A DNA stretch of 19,867 nt, from contig KQ481983.1 of the NCBI GenBank assembly GCA_001430745.1, forward strand, positions 973,378 to 993,244, read 5' to 3'. The translations under genes were made by a program, and so were the position numbers. The notes beneath the pieces were generated by a model that saw only the letters and a program-made list of their open reading frames with translations, did not search any database and was not told the origin of the DNA. Origin of the DNA: Auxenochlorella pyrenoidosa (lineage: Eukaryota; Chlorophyta; Trebouxiophyceae; Chlorellales; Chlorellaceae). The number at the start of each line of letters is the position of its first letter. Within the stretch, counting starts at the first letter, position 1. Shown here one piece after another: positions 1 through 9,000 of the stretch.

Positions 1-40
1 AACCACACACACACACAAAAATACACCACCCATTCTGCAG

Positions 41-3000
41 TCCAACATCGCGGTCAAGCACGGCTGCGGCAACCTGTACGTGGCCCACAAGTGGGGCAAC
101 CCGGAGCGCATGAAGATCATCCCCGCCGGCAAGGGCGTGCGCGGCGCCGCCACCGCAGAGGAGTTTCAGGTGGGGCGCCGGGCCGCACAGCTCAAACATT
201 TCCAGCGGTTCAGCTCACGCTATCTGTTCATCGTGCCCTGCCAATCGGCGCGCCCCTGGAGCTGTGGGCAGCCGTGTGCCGGGGCCAAGGCCAGCGCGCT
301 GCAGCTGTGCTGGCTTGCCAGGCCAGCGAGGCTGGCGGAGACCCAGCGGGCATGTGCTTTCTTGCCCGAGCGTCAAATTTTTGAGCTGAACGCTTCCCCC
401 GCCCAACTCCCGCCCTGCAGTTCTCCATCCTGGGACAGGGCTACAATGTGAGGGGCGCCCCTCTTCTTGGCCGTTGGTGCAGCGCCCTGCAGAACCTGTG
501 CAAAGCATGCTGCTCCCTGGCTGCACGTCAGATTCGCCAACCCGGCTTGCGCATCATTCACAGAGCTCTCGGGTGCCTGCCCCCCGCCGCGCTCCCTGCA
601 GGCGTACATCGGCTTCCCCATCTCCTTTGGCATGGCCGCCTTTGACCCCGGCTTCACCCTCACCCCCATCTTCGACCTGACCCCCGAGTGAGCGCTCCCT
701 GTCAGACCAGCCCCATGAGGGCATGCGCCTCCTGGTGGAGGCTGATTCACACCCAAACAGCATGCCCAGACGGGGTGCAGGCGACACACAGGCGAGCGCG
801 CCGATGCGCTGCGTTCGGCGCAGCACACCCCGACCCTATCCTCTGGGCAAGCCCGCCCGCCCACCCCCACCCCCCGCCCCGCGCCTGCAGCGATGTGCGC
901 CAGCTGTCCACCACCGGCGGCGGCTGCCAGTCCCAGTTCTCCACCTCCCAGTTCTTCTCGGCTGAGGACACCAAGCTGGCCGCGGCGGGAGGGTGGGCAG
1001 GGGCCGGGGGCCGCTGCAGGGTGCAACAACCTCTCCTGACGCCGAGTGCTGCCCTGGCAGCACGGCCGGGCTGACGCCCTCTGTTGGTGGCACGCTGTCG
1101 ACCGGCATCCCCCTGCCCACCCCCTGCCCTCGCAGCGTGTCTGTGAACATCAAGGCCCTGTCGTTCACCTTCTCCGGCAGCGTGTGAGTGCTGGGCTGGC
1201 CAGGCCAGGCCTGGGCGTGCCGGGGGCGCGGGCTGCACTGGCAAGCTCCGCCTACACAAAAGGACAGACATGCCTGTCACATGTTTTCCCTTTCCCTGCC
1301 CCCCACCCCCAGGTCCCTGGACTACCTCACCAAGTCCTCCACCACCTCCCAGACCATCACCACCACCTCCACCGCCAAGGTCTACCTGGGCGGCTACGGC
1401 ATGGTCGGCAGCCCCGCCAGCATGAAGCTCAACCAGGCCTTCATCGACACGCTGCTGCCGCTCATGCAGGCGGCCTCGGAGGACCGCTACGACGCGGTGC
1501 GGGCGCGGGCCTTCCTTGTTCCCGTTAGCAATCCCTTGCACCGTGCTCTGCCGCTGCCCCGTCGCTGTCCTCTTGCAGCACTGTTTTCTACCGCCACACG
1601 TGTGCCCACACGTGCACGCATCATCATGTTTATGGCTCCGCCGGCGAGTGCGAGTGTGTGCATGGTGTTGGTCGGTCGACCTCCCTTGCGCCCTGGCTGT
1701 ACCCGCAGAACCTGCTGGCCTCCCTGGTGGACAACTTTGGCACCCACTACATCAAGACGGTCTGGTGGGGCGGCCTGGGTGAGTGCGCAAGCCTCTGTGG
1801 CGATGCGACGGGAGGGACCTGGCAGCCAGGCCAGAGTAGTTTGTGTTGGCTTGCCAGCGCGAGCTTTCTGGAAGAGCAGGCAGGTGGAATCGGTGCACCG
1901 ACTTTAATGATGGGAAACAAGGAGGGTGGTGATGGCAGCTGGCTCACGCAGCATTTGCTCCAGGTGGCCTGATGGGGTGTATTCCACTGTGCTCCCCTTG
2001 CAGCCTCGTCCATCCAGCAGATGACGGCCTCTGCAAAGGCGGAGATGGACTCGCTGCAAGTCAAGGGCAACGTGAGTGCAAAGCGGGGTGCCCGCCAGGC
2101 AATGCCCAGCTGCAGCAGTGCGGTCACCGGGTGCTGGCCCTGCACCTCAGACAGGCTTGTTATCCAAACCCTGCCTCATCGGTAGCTCCGCACATCACGT
2201 GTCCCTGTCACCGCCCCCCTGCGCAGCTGGGATTCACCTTCGGCAAGCTCACGGTGAGCAGGGTGGTGGTCAGGCGGCTGTGGGCACATGAAGCAGTAGT
2301 ATACCACTATAAGCAGCAGTATAGCAACCACTTATACGTTGGTGCCAGCAGCTGTGCCTAGGCATTCAAGGCGGCTGCCAGGAGCCGCCGCTGCGGCTGC
2401 CACGAGGCAGCAGCTCCCACCCTGCATGCCTGCCCACCCACCCCTCCAAGCATGCCCTCCTCCCCCACAGACCGTGGAGGTCAGCGGCAACGTCACCTTC
2501 AGCAGCGAGAACAGCCAGAAGGAGCGCGAGTACTCAGAGGTGAGGCGCGAGGCACCCCTGTGAGGAGGAGCAAGGGTCCGCTGCGCCTGCCGCCCTCCCT
2601 GCACCTGCACCACCCGCCAAGCAGCTCACGGCCGCCGCTCACGCTCCACGTGCTGTGGCTCTCCTCCCCTGCCTGCCCTGCAGACTTTCTCCCAGATCCT
2701 CATCCCAGCCAGCGTGCCCCTGCCCGTTACGCAAACCAAGCGAGTTGACCCGGCAGGAAGCATGCATGCCTCTTCTGGCGGAGGCTGTGCTCTTTCAGGG
2801 CCATGCATGGCGAGGGCTCAACTATCTGGTAGCCTGCAAATGCCGGAGGGGGCTGCAATACCTGCTCACTGCCTCCGCCGGCCTTTCATCGCTTTGCAGG
2901 TTTGTCGGCGAGATGAACACCTCTGCCCCTGCCCCTACCTACATCGACTGTGTCCAGTGAGCCCGGCTGGGGGTTGGAGGCATGAGGCGGGTGTTGGGGT

Positions 3001-4643
3001 GGGGGCACTGCTGCCAGTCGCATGCTAGACGCGGCGCTGTGCATGTCTTCCATGCTGCATGGAGTGATGCCCTCATCTTCCGCTTTAATCTGCCTCTGGC
3101 GTGTGCAGGTGGACCCAGGCTCTGCGGGACGCCTCTCTTGACACCAACCAGGGTGGGCTGGGAACAAGGGCTGCGTATGGAAACGGCAGCTGCACACCAG
3201 CCTGCGTTGCACAAAATGCACGCTCCTCTGCAGTTGCATCTGTGGCTGCACAGCCCTGCTGCCCAGATTGACGGTTGACCCCCTCTCACACCTTGCCCCT
3301 TCCGCCTCCTCCTGCAGGCTTCAAGGCTCCCGTTGTCTACACCCTTGCCCCCCTGGATGCCATCTTCTCCATGCCAAGCCTCTTCCCCAAGGTCAGCCAA
3401 GCCGACTGTGCTGTCGTCGATTGCTGCGCCAGGCTTTGTTGCGGCGCAGCTTGCGGCGCTGCTGACATACCATCATGGGCCGTTCGGCATCTCTGTCATT
3501 TCAAGTTGGAACTTGAACTTGAAAAGGATTCCTACTAAACAACGCTGCTACCGACTCTGTCTGCAGGACTGGGCCTCGGTGCTGCCGGCCATGGCCAAGC
3601 AAATCGACTCGTACATCAACCTGTGGTGCGTGTTGGGAGGTCGAGGCCTCGAGGCTGTGAGCGTCGTGGCGGGGCCACCAGCACCATGCGCTTGCACTCG
3701 CAAGCACCTCCCGAGCAGCATGGTTCCCACGCTCACCTTGGCCTGGCCTTTTGGCTCCCGGCGCCGCTGCAGCGGCTACACCGCCCTGAACATCACCGCC
3801 TGGTCGGACCAGAAGAAGTGCGCCGACCCCAGCCCGGCTGAGCAGACCTGCGTGCTGGGCACGTGAGTAGGCCCAGTCGGCGCGAAGGGAAGGGGGGGGG
3901 GGGGGGCTGGGCTTCCTCGCGTCAGCTCCAGCAGTGGCCTGTGCCATGTGCTGGCCTGTGGGGGGCGTGTAATGCTGCAAACAAGTGTGCGTTTTGAGTG
4001 CCCGGTTGTCTCCCCGCTGGAGCGCAGGTACAAGACAAAGAGCGGCGGCTGCAACACCTGCTACGGCACTGGGCAGAGCATCGGCCCCAACTGTGAGCTC
4101 CCTCTTCTGCAGATGATGTTGAGCCCCGCTGAGATGGCTGTAATGCAGCAGGAAGAGTTAGGAAGAGTGTAACACGCTGGCCGGTTCCCTTGTACTGGAC
4201 TGCTGCCATTGCTACAAAGAGTGCGGGGCAACCAGCCAGTGTGCTTGGTCGGCTGTGCAGGTTCCTGCCTGCACAGGCAGCCGCTCACCCAGCGCAATGC
4301 CTCTGGCGCCCCTGCACGCAGGCAACTTCACCACCACGATCGCATGCTCCCCCTACTCCTGCTACTGTGAGTCTCGGGGCCCTGGGCCTGCCTGGTGCAT
4401 CTGCCCCCTGGCTGCTGCATGCTGCAAGTGTCACGCTCCATATGGCACTTCAGCAGGGTCGTGCATCTGCGGCACACCAACGCCTCCCCTGCTCCCCGCC
4501 CCGCCGCAAGCGCAGGCAAGCCCGCCTTCAACCTGGACCCTGTGGCCAACCAGACGTGCATCCCGCTGGCGCCCAACCCGCCCGCGCCCCCCGCCCCCAG
4601 CCTGTCCCAGCTGTCGGGTGCGGGCGCAAAGAAGAAGAAGTAA
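41..4643 (+). CDS. MACPF (perforin-like) protein, 5'-partial, 19 exons in window
   Basis: Exons: 41-169, 421-447, 602-687, 891-992, 1136-1183, 1313-1496, 1709-1778, 2004-2071, 2227-2253, 2471-2539, 2684-2739, 2900-2956, 3109-3152, 3318-3391, 3567-3625, 3773-3862, 4028-4092, 4322-4366, 4516-4643 (TAA at 4641). All join in frame, giving 475 residues. The upstream part is missing: 41 follows an acceptor (ctgcag), and no ATG start is visible. The family call rests on the MACPF signature FGTHYIKTVWWGG (residues 202-214), preceded by a K-VYLGGYG block and followed by Ser/Thr-rich segments (about 216-270) where MACPF proteins carry membrane-inserting hairpins. A Cys-rich region (about 366-451) follows, then an Ala/Pro tail ending KKKK. 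MACPF proteins are known to oligomerise on membranes and often form pores; pore formation here is inferred. It is paralogous to the minus-strand gene at 13967-19819 but lacks its lectin domains. The least certain junctions are the donor at 993 (GTGGGC) and the GC donor at 2740. The Lys tail could aid binding to anionic lipid, which is speculative. Confidence 0.86.
1736..1774 (+). other. MACPF signature motif of gene 1
   Basis: The 13 residues FGTHYIKTVWWGG lie wholly within exon 1709-1778. They fit the family pattern of aromatic-G-T/S-H-F/Y, six residues, then G-G. The whole motif is intact, so I see no sign of decay. The diglycine is where MACPF domains bend when their helical clusters unfold into membrane hairpins; that is family knowledge, not something the sequence proves here. 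Confidence 0.9.
3499..3524. repeat. Small inverted repeat in a gene 1 intron
   Basis: TTTCAAGTT (3499-3507) and AACTTGAAA (3516-3524) are exact reverse complements with an 8-nt gap, in the intron 3392-3566. It lies in a short AT-richer patch. No function can be read from it. Confidence 0.55.
3892..3906 (+). repeat. Run of 15 G in a gene 1 intron
   Basis: An unbroken G run lies about 30 nt downstream of the donor at 3863. It may form a G-quadruplex in DNA or pre-mRNA. Homopolymer length is also error-prone in sequencing. Confidence 0.8.
4557..4643 (+). other. Gene 1 C-terminal Ala/Pro-rich tail ending in four lysines
   Basis: Just after the CIPL motif (codons 4557-4568), which aligns with CVPL of the minus-strand paralog, gene 1 switches to a low-complexity Pro/Ala/Ser segment and stops after four AAG codons (4629-4640). 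The paralog instead runs into three lectin-like domains here. The segment has no cysteines and no predicted fold that I can see. A KKXX-type ER retrieval signal is unlikely to act, because no membrane anchor is visible. Confidence 0.75.
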
Positions 4644-4784
4644 AGAGCCAACCAAACCCACACGCAGAACTCTTCACAGCTCCCTGTGCGGTGGCCTTTG
4701 CAGCAGGCAGGCACGGCACCCTGCAAAGCTGCTCCACTGCGGTCTGGTCTGCTGCGTCGCCGGCCACCCCACGTCCTGCCCTGC

Positions 4785-4789
4785 TGTAA
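4785..4789 (+). terminator. Candidate TGTAA poly(A) signal for gene 1
   Basis: TGTAA is the usual green-algal polyadenylation signal, and this one lies 142 nt past the gene 1 stop. A second TGTAA at 5135-5139 lies about 490 nt past the stop. The sequence cannot show which is used, or whether both are. Confidence 0.5.
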
Positions 4790-5013
4790 AAGGCCACAGC
4801 AGTGGCGTCATGCTTGTTTCCTGCAAAAGCAATCTTCCTTGCCACCCAAGCCCACGGCTCTCGCACCCTGCAAGATGGCATGCCACCCCATCTCATGTGT
4901 GTCTTCAGCCCTCTCCAGCGCTCACTCATTTCAAGTGCTTGCACAAAAAATGCACAGCACGCTCCGCCTCTGTTAATCTGCTACCTGCTTCCGCACGATC
5001 GCTCTCCATGGTA

Positions 5014-5051
5014 TGCTACTGTGCTGTTGCTGTTTGCTCAGCACAGTAGCA
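5014..5051. repeat. Perfect 13-bp inverted repeat with 12-nt loop
   Basis: The left arm TGCTACTGTGCTG (5014-5026) and right arm CAGCACAGTAGCA (5039-5051) are exact reverse complements, separated by 12 nt. It lies about 370 nt after the gene 1 stop and 945 nt before the gene 2 start, in or just beyond the gene 1 3' UTR. It could be an RNA hairpin, a mobile-element remnant or chance. I saw no flanking target-site duplication. Confidence 0.7.
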
Positions 5052-5134
5052 GTGCCGTTGGGCCCCTCTGCATGCGCTCTTCCCTCAGCCCACTTCAGGG
5101 GGCGTGCGGGGCCGCATATTCGCCTTTTGTCAAG

Positions 5135-5139
5135 TGTAA
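5135..5139 (+). terminator. Second candidate TGTAA poly(A) signal for gene 1
   Basis: TGTAA lies in a locally AT-richer stretch about 85 nt downstream of the inverted repeat at 5014-5051. If used, it would put that hairpin inside the gene 1 3' UTR. Many chlorophyte 3' UTRs are several hundred nt long, so it is a reasonable distal alternative to 4785. Confidence 0.45.
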
Positions 5140-5996
5140 CATACCTGTCGAGGTAGATTGAAGACTGGCATTGGTGCCGACAATTGAGGGCTGGAGCTGC
5201 CGATTGCCAGTGCTCACAGCGGCAGTGCCCCCGACGATCGTGTGGTGGACAGATTCAGTTCAACTTGGGGCCCACTCAGGTGCTGGAAAGGCAGCTCCAG
5301 ACGGCAGGTGCAAGCATCCTGGGAGCTGCCAGATTGCCTGGTCCTGTGGGCGGGTCCTGAGGCTGGGAGGGGGGAATGAAGCTGAGGCCGGGGGGCAAAG
5401 GAGGAGGCACATCTGTGTGGTGGCGGCAGGGCCGGGGAAGGGTGGCGGCACCGCGGCCAGGAGCCTCTTTCCTGGGTCCCCAGTTCGCTTTTCAGTGCTC
5501 TTGCAATGCCATCAACACTGCACGGCGAACCCTTGGAGGCATGAAACTGCCCCTGTATCGCAGGAAGCACCCCCGACCTCAGGCTTTGTGCAAAGTCTCC
5601 ACTGCGCGGTACTGCCGGCTCTGAAGGTTGTGAGGCCAGGAGTGAAGGATACCTCGAGGGCTGGAAAGGGGATGCCATCGCGGCTGCATGGCGGCCTCTC
5701 TCAGCGCCAATTGGCCGCCGATAGCAGGCAGCGGGTTGGACGCCTGCTGTGCGAGCTGTGAACGACCCAGCTGCCGGGCGGCACTGCCTGCAAACCCGCC
5801 CAGCGCGCCCAGCGCTTTCCCCGAGCTTTGGCTGCTGCGGGACATTCAGAATCGGGGGAAAGCAGGCAGCCTAGGCATCTCCTATCAGGAAGTGCCAGCG
5901 CCCACCGGTGGCGTCCGCTGCCTGCCGCCTGCCGCTAGCCACTCGCAGCGGCCAGGCGTGGCCTCGCCCCAGCACCACCTTCCACCTCCACCCAGC

Positions 5997-6092
5997 ATGG
6001 CGGGATGCGGGCATCACTGTGCAGCACGGATCTCCGTAGCAGTGCTCTTGCTGGCGCTGCACATGGCGGCCGCACTGCCCAAGGCTGAGGCG
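5997..6092 (+). other. Signal peptide of gene 2
   Basis: The first 32 codons have the classic layout: a short N-region with one Arg (residue 11), a hydrophobic core of about 16 residues (12-27, rich in Val, Leu and Ala), and an Ala-rich end with likely cleavage after A-E-A at 30-32. The start context is GCATGG. A Gly-rich stretch follows before the first intron. This implies entry into the secretory pathway and, with no other membrane segment seen, export. Confidence 0.75.
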
Positions 6093-9000
6093 GCAGTGGC
6101 GGCAGAGCATGGCGGTGGCGGTGGCGCGGTGAGCTGCTGCCAGCGCGCACCCCTCGCCTTTACCTGGCATGCAAACCCAGTGCTGATGCTGCCTCCATCA
6201 GTGGGGTGACAGCGCAGCCCTACTTCTCGCTCTGCACCTGCAGGGCCGGCTGCTGCTGGCAGCACCCGCGCCCGGCCCGCGAGTGTACTTTGCTGCAGTG
6301 CAGCAGGGCCGGCTGGCAGTGACGGTGTACACACAGCCAGGTTTGTTGCCTCTCCATTCTTGAAATGCCAATTCGTATGTCTCCCATAGCCCGGACGCCG
6401 CTGCATCAGCAAGCGGTGCCGCTGCGGGTGCGCTGCTCCTCATGCCGCTGCCACCGCGAGCAGCCTGTGTGCAGCAGTGCCGAGTGTGCTGGCACACACG
6501 ATCTGCCCAGACTGCCTCCGCCCTGCACGCCTGCCCTGCAGGCGCCACCCGCTACAGAGTCCAGGGGAGGCCTGTTGTGGGGCCCAACATCACAAAAGAG
6601 GGCCCTGGAGAGCCTGCAGGGGTGCCCGTGGGCAGCAAGGTCAGTCCAAGGCAGCGGGACCGGCCTTCGAGGGCTGCCTGCCTGCACGTTTCTGCAAGGC
6701 CCCTTAGATGCGCCCAGCAAGCTTGCTGCAGTGTCCAGCAGGGCTGGCAGTAGGCTGTGGCAAGCCCGGCGGGCCCCCAAGGCCACCGCTGGCAATTGCC
6801 ATGCCGGCCGGCGCCGCCGCTCTCACAGGGGCTCGCTTCCTGCTCCCTCCTGCTGTGCAGCGCCGGCTGTACTTTGAAGCCGGCGAGTTTGCGGCAGGCC
6901 GGCTGTACCGCTTCTTCGCCTACGCCTCGCTGGACGGCGGGCGCACCTGGAGCGGGCAGAGCCCGGTGGGCTACGCCTTCCAGACACCCAGGCGAGCCCC
7001 GCTGTGCCCGCTGTGCCCCGCTGTGCCATGCTCTGTCAGCGGAACACGTTTTTACACTCTCGGGTTGTGCAGCGGGAAACTCGAGCCTTGCATTGGCCGC
7101 ATGAATCCCCGAATGCCTGTGATGGTCTGCCCACCAGCATGGCACGGACCCTCCCGTCTTGCCCCTTCCCTGCAGCGCCCGGCCTGGTGCCCCGAAAATC
7201 GTCAGCGGCGGCGTGGTGCGCGGCAACTTGACCCTGCTGGTGGAGCCTCCCCAGCTGGAGGGAGGGCCTGGACGTGAGCGCCCACCCCGCTCGCCACCTG
7301 CAGGATGCTTTGCATCACACAAGGCTTGTGCCCGCTGGGTCTAGTGCTGCGACACCAGCCTCTTGCGACCTTCTTGCTCTTCAGCGGCTGTTCATGATGA
7401 GTCCCCCACCCCCACTCCCACCCCACCCCCCCCCCCCCCTCCCAGCGATCCTCACCTACATTGTCCGCGGCTCGCTCATCGGGACTGGCGGCCAATCGCT
7501 GTTTGATGAGGGCGCTGGGGAGGTTGCGCCACGGGGGCGGGTGAGCCGCGCAGTGCCAGGCACTGCTGCAGTGCACGCGGTCTGCTGCGTGGCCGGCCAA
7601 GGAGTGGCGTGGCGAGGCCAAGCCTGCATGGCCGCTTTTGTGCTGTGCAATGCTGGGGGACAGCGAAACACTGTCACGACCCGTCTTCCCGGGCCCCCAT
7701 CCTCTCCTTACACCCCCACACCCACCCGCCCACACCCTCACACACACCACCGCCATCACCCCACCCTACGCCCTGCTGCAGAGGCGCTTTGTGTTCGCCC
7801 CTGGCTCCTACCTGAGCGGCCGTTCCTACGTCTTCACCGTCAAGGCGACCAACTCGCAGGGCTCGGGGCAGGCCAGCGCCCCCCTGCAGGTCAACACCCC
7901 CAGGTGCGCTCCCCAGTGCACCCACATTGCACCAACATCACCAGGCTGGGCTCACTGGCCCATCAGCGCACAGTACTTAGATGCCACGCCGGTGCTGGGT
8001 GCATTGCTTGTCGATGCTTGTCGGCTTTGCGCCGCCTGGCTGCTGCTTGGGCTGCCTGCTCGCTAGCAGCCCTGGGCGCCGCAGACCCTGCTCCGCTGTC
8101 CCACCTTGCAGCGCGCGGCCCGGCAAGCCGACCGTCGCCGGCGCTCAGCTGTCCCCTGTGGGGGTGCTGAGCGTGCTGGTGAACCCTCCCACGTTTACGG
8201 GCGGCCCGGGAGGTGAGGGCCGTGGCTTTGGAACGCACCGCGTGTGCGCTCTGAGCCTCTGCGGGTTTTGTGGGCAGCTGCAATTTCCTGCTTTGATGGG
8301 TGACTGCTGGGGTCGTGCGCCACGCACCTCGGACTTGACCCGCTGCATTCCCTGATGTGGATGCCTTTGGGATCCTAAACCGTCGCTGCGGCGAGGAGCA
8401 GTGGACCACGTGCCTGAACCCCTGCGTTCCCCAATGAATCCTGTACTGCAGGCATCTTTCTGTACATTCTGATAGGCACGCCTGCAGGCCCTGGCACCCC
8501 TCTCTTCGTCTCGAGCCTGGGCACCGTCAGCAGTGGTGCGGTGGGCCAGGTGAGCCCTTCTGCAGTACCGCTGTCGGCATTCCTGCCCCTGCTGCATGCA
8601 ATTTAGAGGCACACGATGCAGCTTATCTACAACTGTGTGTCGCGCAGCGCTGCCAGTGCTTACATGCTGTCCCTGGCTCCACTGCGGATACGCCCAGGCC
8701 CCGCTCCCCCACTCCTGCCCTCCATTGCGCTGCAGCGCAAATTTGACTTCCTGCCGGGAACCTTCAGCGAGGGCGTAGACTACGTCTTCACTGTGCGGGC
8801 GCAGAACGTCGAGGGGTTGGGCCCATTGAGCGACGAGTTTAGATTCGATGCCCCTTAGTGAGGCTGGGGGCGCAAGGGGTGGGATGGGGCTGAAGAGGGC
8901 GTTCGCAAGCGGGAGTGGAGTGAGGGAACACTTACGCAGATGCCCCCTGATGTGGCGCCCGTACTGCCCTGCCTGTGATCTGCTGCCCCATCAGCTGTTG

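Larger units (their letters stand above)
4644..5996. other. Intergenic region between genes 1 and 2 (no gene recognised)
   Basis: Open frames here on both strands are low-complexity and show no recognisable domain, so I call no gene. The first part is the gene 1 3' UTR with two TGTAA candidates and the inverted repeat. The rest must hold the promoter and 5' UTR of gene 2. I found no convincing TATA box. An ATG at 5688 is in frame with the gene 2 start at 5997 with no stop between, but the 103 extra codons look like UTR and would bury the signal peptide. Confidence 0.65.
6244..8857 (+). repeat. Three FN3 domains, each encoded by an exon triplet
   Basis: Each FN3 repeat is built from three exons: 6244-6340/6542-6639/6861-6991, 7176-7273/7446-7540/7782-7903 and 8112-8212/8452-8549/8736-8857. 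Repeats 2 and 3 begin with ARPG-x-P, then a G-x-L strand, a PP-x(4)-GGPG turn and a Y-I strand, and end with YVFTV-x-A-x-N and G-x-G-x-x-S, the classic FN3 G-strand region. Repeat 1 is more diverged (YRFFAYAS). Intron phases are 2-1-0-2 in repeats 2 and 3; the first intron of repeat 1 is phase 0 after the signal exon. The last exons of repeats 2 and 3 are both 122 nt. This looks like tandem exon duplication. FN3 domains usually act as spacers or in protein binding. Confidence 0.85.

Noticed and set aside
747..1541. Long minus-strand open frame opposite gene 1 exons
   Set aside because: It is Gly/Arg-rich shadow coding that crosses the well supported plus-strand exons and introns.
1595..1614. 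Palindrome CACACGTGTG and a second CACGTG (G-box-like) in a gene 1 intron
   Set aside because: Such 6-10 bp motifs occur by chance in GC-rich DNA, and nothing ties these to a promoter.
2297..2336. AT-rich patch with TAGTATACCACTA-like dyad in a gene 1 intron
   Set aside because: It is short and imperfect, without repeats or target duplications, so not supported as a mobile element.
4629..4640. KKKK end of gene 1 as a dilysine ER-retrieval signal
   Set aside because: Dilysine signals act on membrane proteins with a cytosolic tail, and no transmembrane anchor is visible here.
4644..5996. Several open frames of 60-200 codons on both strands in the intergenic region
   Set aside because: They are low in complexity, lack any domain or signal pattern and fit the background expected in GC-rich DNA with few stops.
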